64,000 bases of DNA from Congeria kusceri. Lineage: Eukaryota > Mollusca > Bivalvia > Myida > Dreissenidae. Below are positions 26,301 through 41,300 of this stretch, in pieces (the first letter of the stretch is position 1; each line of letters begins with the position of its first letter). Position numbers and translations under genes: made by a program. The notes under the pieces are model-generated. The model saw nothing but the letters and a program-made list of their open reading frames with translations. It did not search any database and was not told where the DNA came from. Location of the stretch: the NCBI GenBank assembly GCA_027627225.1, contig CM051024.1, forward strand, positions 41,099,225-41,163,224. The letters are read 5' to 3'.

Positions 26301-29300
26301 ACAAATATAAATAAATACCGAGTGACTTAATATGTTGTGTAGACATTTTGATTTTATCTGATAATGATATTAACATCAAGTTCTAGAATTTAACCGATAA
26401 AACGATGCCTTATATGGGTTTTATTTGCAGGATTTTCTTGGCAAACAATTAGATTGGATACGTGTGAACAAAAAACACGTTTCGAACAAAGGATCTTTAC
26501 TTTATGTTAAATGAATTTCACGAGTATCAGTGTATATACCTTCAGGTTAAGACTCCATCCAGGCGAAAACGTGAATGTCATCTCTGGCCTGTGGTCGTTG
26601 ACATCCTCAATGACAAAATTCAAGTACAAAATGGATACATGCTGTCCTGTGTCCTTGCACTAAACCGTGATCATCGTGCTCGATGGCAGATTATCTTCCA
26701 AATCCCACTTTTTCGCGAGGTAGATCATCTTGTCAGTGTTGTTCAATCTGAGGAAACAAGATGGTACGTGACAAATGTTCACGAAGTGATATTAAATACA
26801 AGCCTTCTAAAAGGTAAGACAAATATACTTTATTCTCTGTCCAAGAAAATACAACGAAAGGTGGTAACCTCTTAAACATTACAGAGTTATGGCTCTTGCA
26901 TTTGCAGTGCCTTTCAATGTTCATTATAAGTATACGGGATTCATATAAATCCATTCGTAGATCTACGGAATGTTAATGTAGTCAATAAATAAACGACAAT
27001 GAAGGCCCGAAACTAAAGAAAGCCCGATTAATAAATCATGTAGAAAATCGTATTCCAGTTCTACGAGCATTCAACATTTGTGAAATAAAATTGACATAAC
27101 TATCAAGTACGTCTATGTCTCTGTATATCTATATATCGTTAAAATATATACCTGAAGTAGTGCATGTAGGAACCGCCGACGATGGAGAGAGTTTGCTCGT
27201 CAACGAAATCTTCATCAGTGCATTGGAGACCAAAGTCGAACTTTGTGCCAATGTTCTACATTAAACCAATGACACATAATTTTAAACATGAAAGTGTCAT
27301 GCACATGCGTTTTAAATAAAACTAAAATGTTACAAGTTCTCATTCCAAAGGATTGCGTGCATCTCTCATTTTGAAATGATACTGTAAAAGCGTAATTATC
27401 GCTTACATAGAAATGTCCTTCAGTGTCAATTACAATAATCCTTCAATATTCATAATTCAGCTACCTTAGATTCCTTAAAAGTCAACGTCGTTGTCTTTTT
27501 GGCTTGGAGAACATTTTGCTCGTTTACATCGGTAACGTTTATGACTAGCTTATTGGAACTAAGGCTCGACAGATACGGATCGTGAATATCCAACAGTAGT
27601 GAGTATGTGTCAAGCGTTTCGTAATCAAATTTCTTCTTTAGCGTTACCTTTCCAGCTAAATAATAAAACATGTTTGTATAGCGTAGCTTGCATACAGGTC
27701 AATGCTTAAGACAACACTAGTTGACATAAATAACACAACATAGTATCTGATAGACACGTGTGTACAATTATCCGCTTTTAAATGAGCGAAATGCATGTAC
27801 ATTTACCAATCATCGACATGATTATAAATATCAGCTGCATTATCAAAAGTATTATCAATTACAAAGCATGAATGAAATCACTGAGTGCGTGATTTATTAA
27901 AGTAACACTACTAGGCACATATTCAATCATAAAACGAGAAATGAAAGCACAATTTGCACGTGCTGCATACATATGTGCTTATTTCTGTCGTAAATATGCA
28001 TTGAACACTTGAACACTTATTAGCATAATTTTACTAAATATTGAAATTCGATACACAATACTTACTTGATTTGTCGAGCCTGAAATACGAAGATGCATAG
28101 GAAGGAGAAACCTTCATGGTAAATGTGTGGTCTCGTAAGGAAGATCGTCATCAGACACGACGGGAGTGAAGAGCACAGTGTCAAACAAAGTATCTTCAGG
28201 CACGTCAATTGTATCCGGCAAGTGTCTAATGGACGGGTACGAATGAGAGGCTGTGAACAGGTGCAATATAATGATTATTGTGCTTGTCTTCGTGAATGAT
28301 ACACTGGACTAAGTTATATGTTTTCAGTTTATTTAACATGGTCTATCGGATATGCTGCAAATATAAATAAATAAGGTTTCTGTTGTTTTCATGATACTCT
28401 TTTATATTATTTGGGCATACACGTTGGTAACATATATCGCTTCTGAGCATTACTTATTTATGGTGACAGACCAAGTAAATCAATGAATGACGCCGCATTA
28501 TCAGTTTAATATATTCAATGAGAAAACAATTATTAATTTTTGGTTAGCCACTTCATTTACACGATGATATCTTTATATTGATACCTGATGTTTATTTTAA
28601 AGCTATACAATACTGTATTGGAACAAATAATTATACATTTAAACATACGTAAATACGATAGGTGTACTTGCTCTACTTACCGAAGGCGAAGTACGTGTTA
28701 TCAAATAAAAGTTCACCATATTTAACATTTGTACATTTCATAAAAGGTAATACATTTCAAATATCCGATGAAGCCGGAAGAGCCGTTATACCTTTACAAC
28801 AAAATATATATAATGTTGGTATTACATACAAATAACTACAATTTTCACGCAATAGTACAAACGATACAAGCTTACAATTAAATGTAACATCCAGAAAACC
28901 GCAATCGTGGTTTGGATGTTTCCTGTCACCGACGCAGAATTTTATTGAATACATCTTGTCTACTTAGTTGATTATACTCACGTTCCTTTGAAGTCAGATA
29001 TGCAGTACATTGTTATCTATAACCATAGTATATTTTGAACATAATATTTATTTATTTAATTGAAACTAAATCAACCTTAATATACGGTATCACGTTATTA
29101 AAAAGAAGAGCATTGACAACATCTGATCCACACGATAGTTTTAGCACTTGAAATTGTTAGGTTATCACATTATATGTGATATGGTATAACGGGGTATGTG
29201 TAATCAGAGTATTATTCATGATAAACAGCTACATGTTAATAGTTGAGAATTGAGATGAGAATATTAAACGGAATAGTGATATGATGGTCAAATATTTGAA

Positions 29301-32300
29301 TTGGGGTAATATGGTAGAAATATAAGGCTAAAAGCTAGCCAGCAAATTGTTTGTAATAGTCAACGTTCCCAGTTTAAAATAAAACTCGATGTTACAAAAC
29401 TATGCCTTATGAAATAATACAATTGTATTAACTTCAGTAGAATACAAGCACATGAAATCAACATTTACATGTATCACACGTAAGCGGGTTGTTGCTGTTG
29501 CTAACGATGCATGTGTAGTTAAGGGAGTCTCCCTCCTCATCTGCAGCTTGCTCTGTTAACAACGACGTCCAGTTGAAGACCGTGGACTGGTCAACCTGTT
29601 TTGAAATGGTTCCTAGAAAGAAGGATTTGAAGTTGCTCTGATACTAAACTTTAACGAAAACGGTGAATCAAAGATCTGTATTTGGCCCTCGAAATGGTTT
29701 ATAGAGAAAGAGGGATTTGAAATAGATTAAGTTTCATATATAGAGTTATCAAAATGGCCAATAAAACAACATGATTTGATGAACCTGTCTTGAAATTGTA
29801 CCTATCGAAAGAGCGGAGTGCTATATAACAAAACATTAACAAGGACGACCAATCAAAGACATTGCTTTGGGCAAGCTATCTTGCAATGGTTCCTAGAGAA
29901 AGAGAGATCTGTAATTTTTAAAGTTCAAAGCCTATACAAAAACGACCACTCAAATACCTTGGTTTCGGTAAGCTGTATTAAAATCATTTGGAGAGAAAGT
30001 ACGTATTGAAATTTAAATCCTATAACACAATACAATGCAACAAACATACGACCGTCCAAAACAACCGTAAATATACTACACAGTTTACACACTATATATT
30101 ACAAAACACGATCTTAGCGTTCGTATTTAATTCGTTGTTTTGGCTTTGAATTATGCGTTAATTTAATCAAATGTATGTACATAATTACGGGTAAAACATA
30201 ATCATATTATATTTACCGGTGATAACTGTTAACTGTGGTCCATTGTTTGCTATGACAGTGATTGTAAGTTGACCGGTATCGCCTTCGCCAAGACTGTCAT
30301 TACAACTGATTTTGATGGTGTAAACCAGCGTAGCTGCAAACTGGCGTTCAATGTTGATACCAGCGACATAGGTTTTAATGACAAACTCTGCAAATAAACC
30401 AAAGTTAATTTTTCATGTACCACCTACGCTAAAAGAATTTCAAGAATCGGAGATTGTATTACCGCGTTTTTTTATTAGTTACATCAGTCAATTGTTTCAA
30501 TAATTGCACATAGGTACTCGTACGACTAAAACAACTGTCTTTGGATTATTTAACCAGTTTTTTTTTATTGTTTTATTGTTACCATTAGAGCCTGGGTAAG
30601 TTTCATCAATGTAAAATGGTTTGATTTCATCCGGATTTGTAATTTCACAAATGACCTCGTCGTCGACGTTGTCACACTTTGTTTCTATTGCGAACAAGTG
30701 CGGGTCGAATCTTCGTCTTCTGTTATGTTCACAGGAGCGGCGTTTGGAAGGTTAGTAATCTCTAGAGGCTACAAAGAGTATGAAAGACAACAACATTGAG
30801 TGCCATTACATGTATTTTGTAAGCAACAACATGCAGTTAATTTCGCCATTATGGAGAAAATGCTATTATTTTCATTTTCAGTCGATCCTGAAGCAAAAAG
30901 TGCCAAAAGAAATGAAACGGAAAAATACACGTTGTCCTTTATTCCCAATTACTTTATTTGTTTTCCATCGCCATATCAGCAGGTATCTCTTTCTTCATTC
31001 ATTACGGGATATCTAACGCAATAGGTGCACAACAAGTTTCCACATGTAATATATTATTTTATTATGTTTACCTGAATATGTTACACATTTTATCCAGACA
31101 CTTCGTATTTCTTTCATTTACGAATATGCCCATGTTGTGTAATTGCATTAGTTGCAATAAACCGAATAACTAGTAAGACACTTACGTAGTTGATGTATTT
31201 CACATACAGAAACAACGGACAGACGGAGTAAGAGTCACACGAATCGACGTCGTTCACGAACGCGTTTAACACGTACGTGGTGAACGGATAACTGGCTGGC
31301 AACGTCGACGTTGTCTTGATAACACCTGCCGAGATTAAACAGGTGATTGTCTGCATTATACCATACAATATATAGTGTAGGGTAGGTTTTAATATTCAAA
31401 GAATCTAATAAAAATATTTATTTTCAAATAACGTAATTTTTCAGACAATATTGCCAATAAAGCCAATAAAAAACCCGCACCTGTGGTGGTGTCAATTTCA
31501 AAGAAGTTCATATATCTGGCTGTCATAGAGTATTCTAGCCCAAGAAACGAAGACGGGTTGTTTGTTATCAGAGCCCGTACACGGAAGACTACCTCCCCGG
31601 CATCCAGTTCTGACGTCACGTTATACGTCCCGCTTTGACATTTAGGAACTGGTCCACACAATATTCTGCAAACAGTTGTTTCGTTATTGTTATCCGTTTG
31701 CCTGGATTTAATAGTACTATACGCGTTCTAACACGTGGCTACATTCAACCCCGCTTATCAACACCAAAACAGTGGCTAGTGGTGAGCATTCATGATATGT
31801 CAAGATGGTTGTGCTTATTGTGCACAGATATCAGTTGACAAATACATGTAATTGGCATATAGTAAAATACAACTTTACCATGTCGCCATACGTCAGCAAT
31901 GCCTTGAAAATGACCTTTTTGTCAAATGTTAGAAAAACAATAATTCAACCAAGAATATAAAAGAAACAATTGATACACTCGTACATTTCGATGTTAGTAG
32001 TTACAAATATGTGTGTAAATAACTGCTTACACTTATACGCCCTTATACTGTTTACTATTTTACATTAATTCCTCTACAAATAAAATTGTTTGATATAGCA
32101 TTGTCAATTATTTTAATTTGACAATGTTAACACCCATAAAAACTTTCTCAGAGCCATTATTTTCTTTACAAACTATATTTAACATTTACAGTATATATTG
32201 TTGATACATATGCCACACAATGTGCTTTATTTCTGAATCACAACACGTGTTGTTACGTTTGAGGTCCACTGTCAAGAATTCGCAAATCTCGTTTCTTCTC

Positions 32301-35300
32301 TCGTGTCCACATATAATTATCTTGTAGGTGGCGTTCTTAGGAGTATCGTACATGTAAGTGGTCAGGGATATGTTACCGAGCTGGTCTGGAAAAAAATAGT
32401 AATTGGATATCGAAAATCAAATTAACAAATTTGTTTGTAATATATGCAATGGTCGATTTGTCTGCACCTATATAAAATAACCACGTTAGATCGACAGATT
32501 GGAACTTGTACTTAAATTTAAAGTTACTTTTATCCAAAAAGAAAAAAAGGTAAAGTGAAATACAAGAACGCATATGTTTAATGAAAGTTTTTTTTATCTC
32601 TTAATATCAGAAAGAATGTGGTTTTTATATCAAACAAACAAACCCTTATTATATATTTCGATTTACACTGACAACTGCCTAACCCGACCTGCAAACCACT
32701 CTACATGTACATGAATTTGTTTAATTCTATGATTTTGAAGGTTAATGTCACCTTAAATGAGAACAATTTAGCTCATTTAGAAATGTAAATAATGTAAACT
32801 GTTGTTTTTATCTGATCAGTAGCAACATTGTAAAATAGCAATCGTACTACAGTAGTTGCCACTGGGATCTCCATGGAAGTATGTAACGTTATCCCCAGAA
32901 TCTTCGTCAAAGAAATGGTAGTGGTATGTAAGGTTTTCGTTTTCTGCATCAGTGTACATGGTCGAGAAAATAATGTCATGCTCACTTCCTTTCTTCAGGT
33001 CGACTGTTAATCTTTCTGGAATGCACATGTACAGACTTTGCATATACGGCATACAATAATACCAATAAATAAAACTTTATCCAAACGCATGAACATTAAA
33101 CTAAAACAGGAAACAGTCAAGAAGAAGAAAGCAATAACAACTCAAAAAGCAAAACTGGCGGAAGCATCAACATCAGTTAAACAGTAATGCCGTTCGAAAA
33201 CAATTAACACACAGCAAAATTACAAACTACTATAACAACATGCAATACAAAGACGCGAATTGACGATAGACAGAAAGAAAGCACAACCCTTCACCACATC
33301 TCTTTTTATGGACTACAATATTACAATAAAACAGAACACACACTTGGTAAATTCCGGAACCTCGGTGCTTCATTGTGTATGACATGGAATGTGAAGTTCC
33401 GGTTATCTTGGGCGCCGTAGCCATCCTGGCAAATAATGGACACGTCGTATCTCTGAGTAACGTCGTGGGTCATGCAACCATGGTGCTTCGGACAGGTGAA
33501 GTTTTCACGGAGGTAGCCACATGGTGGACTGTATGGGGAAGTGCTAATGATGCATGCTTTTTTGTAAAGTTTGTATGCTGAAATGTATTCAGACAGCATT
33601 TATTAAAGGGTACATTGACCACATTTATCATTTTTATTTGCTTAATTTGCTGTCAAAGTATGGTTGAAAATAACCAATATTTCATTTTAAGTGGCGAACT
33701 TGTTTCAATGCATTGATAGTTTATTTCAAGTTCTGTTTTATTTATAGCAGCCTATGTTTTTTTTCCCTTATATTGGAATTGATCATTCTAGTGAACAATG
33801 AACAGTTACTTATTTATATAGTATATAGTATAACATAAGGCATGGTTAAACACTTACAGTTCCATCTAAAAGTATTGTTCGGATCATCCTGTCGCAAGTC
33901 AAACAATTCGGTGTCATTTTCACCCCACACGTCATGCACGTAGTCGATCCAACACGTAATGTTGTCTTCGAGGGTGTGGTTATCAGAAGACCTTACAATA
34001 TATTATAGTTTTCGTCACTTTGGGATTTATTCTAACTCGCATTTTAAGCATAGTATGTTCATTGTTTTGTTTCTAGTATATTCTATTGATTACAATCTGT
34101 GTGCTTATTAGTGCGTTATGCCTGATATTACAATTAAAATTTTTCTAATGCGCTTTAAAGGGTTAGATATAGGAATAATAAAACTCCAGAGACATCATCA
34201 GGAGAGAAACACTTATTACCATCCGTTAGTCCTTTATTTGAGGCAAGTGACCAATTGCTGATACTATACAGGACAATACATACAACACAAAACATACAAA
34301 ACGATTAAAACTGGGGTCACCGCATTGGAACGGTCAATGCGAAGCATTGGGGGTTTAAACCGGTTTAAAGGCATACCGAACCTCACACTTAGCCCAGAAT
34401 TAATCGCTAAAACACGCACTTGTAAATAAACTTTAACTTTAGGCGTCAATGTATTCCTTAATTAATTTCAGGTTTAATAAATGCGTGAGGTAAAATACAT
34501 GTCTTAATAATCTTTTTGCATACCTGAAAAAAAAACGCAAGTCAAATGTATTTTTTAAATTTTATTTGACGGTGCTTATAATGGCGTTTTAAGCCGATGA
34601 TTTGATTCATTTACTTCTTCAGACTTGTGGGGACATGAAGACATACCTGTCGTAGTTGTAGTCGTACACTTCAAGATTGTGTAGCCATCTCTCTGCGTCA
34701 ATGTCCTCGTGTAAACTGGTTTCATTTGGTAAGGTAGTTATACGAGGTTTCTATGAAAACAAACACGATATGAAGAATAATCGTATTGAAGGTCTCTCTA
34801 TATATTTGACATTTGCCTTGACACTGGGTCATACGTTCTATAAAAAGGGTAGTGCATTCAACACATTAAATTGATCCACAAAACATGTCGGCATAACAAG
34901 ATAAACTAATGATCACTGAATCAACCTCCGTTATTTTCACCCATTTCCCACAATATGCCGACCAGTACAGATAATTTTAGAACTATGCACAACATCATTT
35001 GCAGATATATTTTACCACATCTTTCAAATTCTTGACACTGCTATTTAAAACTCCTCGCCATATTTTGGTAAGGGATGAATGCTAATCAAGCATGTGTTTC
35101 AAACTTCACAGCATGCTCTTCTGTCTAAATTAGGCTCACAGCTAAACAGATGATATACAAGTGCAATGTTTGGATAACACGTTGGCTTTATATGACTGAC
35201 AATTGTGAATACGTCTATACAGACGCGGTTGTTATAGCTCGCCAACATTAATCTGACCATGACCTTTATACATGAATGTATTAAAAAACCGTTAAGATGT

Positions 35301-38300
35301 ATATATTAGTTTCCGCACTCGATTCGAGATAAATCGATGATAACGATCCATAGAAAACTACTGTTATGGTATCAGTAAACTTGTAAAACACATGAACGAA
35401 GTAAATATACAGGATATCGTAAAGTGAACTCTGGCTACTTTTAAATGAGGCAAATAACAGCTGGTGACAAAATGACTGACTTTCGCAACAATTGATGGTT
35501 GTTTTGATTTGGTTAGTACAACTTTTGTATGTTTGTCATTTGAAAAATAAGCCCATGTTGTGGCCCAATATTCCATATAATCACGTATTTAACACCAGGG
35601 TCATAGTCTTTGAATGAACAAAGTTATTGAAAGTACAATGGGTGCAGATTTGATGTTGAAATGTAGAACTGTTATCATTTATACGCTTTTTTTATTAGTT
35701 TGAGGACAACATCAGACAGGTTTATGACTTCCAATATGCAGTGTAACCTTACTTAAGTTAATTAACCAAGTTTAACACTTCTGGAGCAAAAGTTCGTACT
35801 TCCAGGCTGTAAAAACTTATTTTAAGCACACACATATTTCTAGTGATGACCTCTAAGTACAAAATAACAACCTTTAATCAGGCAAAACTTTGACAAAGGA
35901 AACTATTGGATTTGCAGATATGCAGCTCAATCAGTTCGTCCATCCACCCATTTATCTACATTATCAATTGTTTGTATATACAAGTACTTTGTTGAAACCA
36001 GTGCACTTTAACGTTTGAGTAGTAAATAATTACTTATTTGGATCAAACTAATTTGAGCAAAACTATTAATTAGCTAATATAATGAATTATCAAAATCACA
36101 TAATCATTTTGCCACCGTTTTTAATGATATTGTATATTAACTGTTATTTAATTAGTTTTTTACAATATGAGGTTATTAAATTATGATTAATACATTTGAA
36201 TGATTCGCATATAAATTATAACATTTTAATGATAATTCACATGTTCAGCAAGCGAGTCTCCAATGATAATAATCAGATGACCAATTTCTGTCCATTTACG
36301 GTTGATCCAGAAAGCTGTTCACTAGCTGAAGCAACAATTTAGTGGAACTAACAATTTCCTGCTGGCCACGGTTTGAAATGTATTCAAGTATAGTTCAGAA
36401 CATTATGCTCATAATAAATATTCACTATTCAGTATTGCAGCAGTATCATAATTTATTATGTGCTAATTCATTTATTGCATCATACATTTGTATGTTGTAT
36501 TATATAGATTTAATATATGGTAAAAATATAAACAAACGATTGAGTAAAAGCATGTTTGGTTTGTTTTTCAAAGTTTTCATTTGCCATTTGCGATGCTCTT
36601 CTTAAGTAAACATTCTGATCATCAGTCAGGGAATGCATAACAATATCCCGGCAAAAAGGGTAGTCACTATACTCGGTAAGTATTCTTCTTTACATTAAGT
36701 TGAATATGAAACAGACTACGTCCAGATATTTTCAAGTAACATTTATTTATCAATTTACAGTTCAAGTGTTACAATTACAGTTATATTATATACAGCTCTT
36801 TTCCATGGCAAACTGATATTTCTTCCAGTATCGAAAAACTGGATAACTAAAAAAAAGAAAAGATCAACATATTTATATAAAGGTATTTTATATACATGAT
36901 CCAATTGGTTTTCGTAGTTTGTAAGTCCGAAACGCTGAGGTTTTAACATCATTAACCAATGATAAAAACAATGGACAATGTAGATATGTATATGGTGCAT
37001 TGTACTGTGTACAGTTATGGCTGATTACCAGTTGTTATTTCCTACTTAAAGTCGTCGCCATAAATATTTGTGTGCTTAAAGTACGTTTTTTACAGTCTGA
37101 AACTATGAAAATTTGCACCAGAAGTGTCAAACTGGGCTATTGTGTACGAGTATTGTTATACTACATATCGATAGTCATAAAATGGACTGATATTGTCTTC
37201 AAACCATTAAAAATGCGAAAAAAAGATCTACATGTCAACAACACACTTACACATCAGGGAATGCATAACAACTTCAATATTTGTTTTCATATCAAAGGCT
37301 ATGGTCTTGAAATAAAACACTTGATCACATGGAATATTGGGCCACAACATGGGCATATTCTCTAGATAAAAAAAACAACATAGAAACAATCTTTATTAAC
37401 CTAGGAAATATATCCATCATTTGTAGCAAAAGTTAGCCATTTTATTACGTGCTCTTATTGGCCGCACTTAAAGGTAGCCAGAGGCAGCCACTTTGCGATC
37501 TCTCCCTGAATATAGGAACTATTCGAGCGCGTAATTTATGCTAATAGAGTTCATTAGTATCAGATTAATGTTGGCGATTTATACACATGTAACTGCAACA
37601 CGAAACCATCAACATACCCAGTTTGTATACCAAATTGTGACATCCATCTGGCAGGTCGTAGTGTAGCACGATTCCGAGTTACTAACTGTTACTGTCATTG
37701 TATAGTTCTTATTTGGCCAAGCGAGCCAGATACTGATATTTGTCGTTAAGTATATCTCTCCTGGAAACAACGATGCTTATAATATATATCATTATTTATA
37801 TGGTTTATTTGAAATCAACATTAGACAAACAGTCCAGGAGTAAACAAAAGTTAAACGTGTACACACATTCCTACTGGTCATGAGTTAAACACTAAATTCT
37901 GAGATTAAATAAAAAATATTTGACAAATTGTAATTGTTATAGTGTATATATAGGATCTGACACGAGTTGTCATTTCATACCATATTTTATAAAACGAGTT
38001 CAGGAATTTTGTTAGTAAGCGAGCCTTTGGCGAACTTACTAACGAATATCTTGGACGAGTTTAATAAAATATGGTATGAAATGACAACGAGTGTCAGATA
38101 TTTTGTATCACATTTTTTTAATGGAAACAAACGTCTAATTTTACAAAAACATGTTGATAAATCCTAAAAGTTGTGTATTGGCATGACGTCATTTTATATT
38201 GACGACGTCATTTCAGCAAAATATAAAAATATATATCGCCACCTTAGTATTACAAGGGCCTATCTGCACACTTTTTACATGTATGATTGGCCCTTGCAAT

Positions 38301-41300
38301 CCTAAAGTGGCGATATATTACTAACGATGTCCAACTAAAAGCCAACACGTCAATACATGTGTAAATATATACAAAACTACATTGGATGGAAGAGGTCAAA
38401 TGGGCATACATTTAATATGACCATTCGTATATCAACTCTAAGACCAAATGCATAATGCATATTTCCTATATGATGTTTGCAATCCTACCTGTCAAAGGGT
38501 TAATGGTCGCCTCTTTGAAACCTCCATTCTCAAGGCTCCATGTAAGGTTAGACCAGTTTCCTCTGCAAAATAACACATATATTTACTTCCACATTTTTTA
38601 GAGTTTTTGTAGAATTCACGCACATATCACATCATTCTGGAGAGAACATCGCAATGGTGAGTATTATTAAAAACGAATGTTTAAGATAAATGTGTGCAAT
38701 TTTCAAAATGTGAACACAAATACGAGTAAATCAAACTAAAAATCTCTTCAAAAAGGATTCAAACATAAAAAAGAAACACTACATAACATAATAATTATTA
38801 TATCTGGCGCCAGAACTACATGGTCAGACTGAATCAATATAATTGTAATATATATTTTGATAAAAGTAAAATGCCTGTTTGGAAATATATCAGCGACAAA
38901 TACATAACTTTTTAACTGTTTAAAGGTTTCGCTTTGCAAACGCGTTTAATATTATCAATTTAATTTTACGATTATTCATAAATCATTCATATTTATTTCA
39001 TTGCATTAAAGGTACTGTTTGTCTCTTCGTTTCGAAATTAAACTCTGAAACTGGTGGATTTATCTTTCAACCTTAACAACAAAAATATTACCAAACTGGA
39101 ATGAGCGTAAATACCGAAAGTTCCGAAAATGATACGTAGGTGACGGGTATATCATCATAAACAGTGAGTCGTTGTCCGAGTGCAGGTATATTCCATGCGT
39201 ATCGTTCAAATCAAGAATTTGTTGATGGGAACAATTTGGAGTCTGGTAGCAAGACCCTGAAATGCATTTCAACTGGGAATGAGTAAAATACAAAAAAAGT
39301 TTTTAATTCCATCAACAAAATTCTGATATAACTAAAACAATTTGACCGTGCATTCATGAAATCAAAATATTCATCTTAACGGATGAATGGTATAAGTGTA
39401 CATAAAATCATAACAATCTACGTAACGCGTATGACGTAAACTATTTAACAAACATGCGTAACCTACATTATATTTTACGTTATGTATATAATAAGACAAA
39501 TAGAAACTTTACAACATTATTATTCTAATGTTCACTTTATAAACCTTAGCCATTAAGATTAACCATATTAACGCGTATGCTGCGATATTGAATACGAAAT
39601 CGAACGCAACACGATGAACGAAAACAGCAGTTTAATACAAATTTTAAGAAATGAGATAAGAAGTCAACATAAATCAAACACTAAAACACATACTGCAAGT
39701 AAACCAACTTAACATAAATAGAACGCTAACACAAAATGCAATAAGAAAATTAAGCCAACAGCAAAACCATATTGTAAAAAAGTAAATAAATAAAAACAGC
39801 TTACAGAGGGTTATGTCGAATGAGCTGCAGTTGATAAATTGCCGACGATTACGGACACACGTGGTCATGTTGAAGGTGTAAGAGAACTCAAAATCCATAG
39901 GTTTGACTACGTAAATTTTGCCAGTTGCTGAAATACAAAAAATACAACATAACTATGTCTGCGAAATTGTCAAGAGATCGAGACAAAACCTGAAATAACG
40001 ACACGTCTAAACATAAATAACTATTATATATATTGGGAAAATGATGTAGGCTTGTATGAGAAAACAAAAAAGGTAATAAAAAGCCAAACAACCATAAATA
40101 GTACATGTACTTCCGTCAAGTAGAGTGCAAGTATGTTTTGCCAGCGTTTGTTTGTTCGACTGTTATATACAATTATTAGGTTTTGATAACTAGATTCGCA
40201 TTGCAATATTACGCAACAGGTAATCAGATTTGAAGGAATGTAACTGTTTTTAGAAGGTGTTAAATGGACCAACGGAGACAAATATAAACTGAGTCAGGTA
40301 AGATTTTAGGTCCAAGACCCTTTATGGATTATTCTTAATAATCGGGAGATTTGGTGAGACGTTGATTGGCTTGGTGGCGCAGAACTAGCTGAGTGCTTTT
40401 TGTGTTGTTACTGTTAAGCCCATTTATTGTATAAAGTTTAATATCAGAATTGTGAGTATAACAATAGGTCTATCTTGTATTCGGAGAACAGAACCGCTCA
40501 GATAATCAAATGGTTATAGCGCTGCCAACTGTACTGTTTATAACACGAACGATTTTCGTTCAATCACTTTTAAACTATTCTATTCAAATATATAACAATT
40601 CAGTACAATTATTTCAGTTTCATGGCCAGGTGTTACCAGACAAATATATGTACGAGTGTATATAATCAACTATCAATACTTTGATTATAATTATTATACT
40701 TCTTGTGTCTAATGTAGCCTATTGAAACTAACATGATTTTGTTTATTTCACAGTATCTTTTTAATGTACCTACAAGTATCTAGTTCAAAAAGTATGTTTT
40801 GATGGATCCAGGAAGGACGGAGTGGTATTTCGGTATAGTAGAAAATCTCGTCGTTGTCATCATCTTCGTCAACCTGGTTCGAAATGATAAAGTTGATTAC
40901 TTTGACATGTGGTTCTGAATCGTTTTTATAGACGATAACGTCTGTGCCATCTACAAAAATAAAAATCTTTACTTTACCGAGATAAGGTTGCAATATAAAA
41001 CATATCATCGTCACCATACTATTACTTTTACAATTGCATTTTTCCTGAATATTCGATATAGGGGGAATCGAAATTAAATTCTCACATTTACCTCATGTTA
41101 TTGGTATTCCAGAGGTGGATCAAATTACAGATGTTAAATTCATACATTACTATTGTCTACTCTTAAAATGAACCCATATTAGTTATATTCTCTTTACATT
41201 ATCTTCGTCAATACCATTCTTAAATACATGTACATATGTATATTATTTTGATCAAACTGCATCATCTTTATATATGTTGATCGTATAGAAGAATGTTTGT

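Noticed and set aside
26504..26875. 123-residue plus-strand ORF
   Set aside because: It is the antisense shadow of a cadherin exon; the minus strand carries the EDVNDHRPEM linker there.
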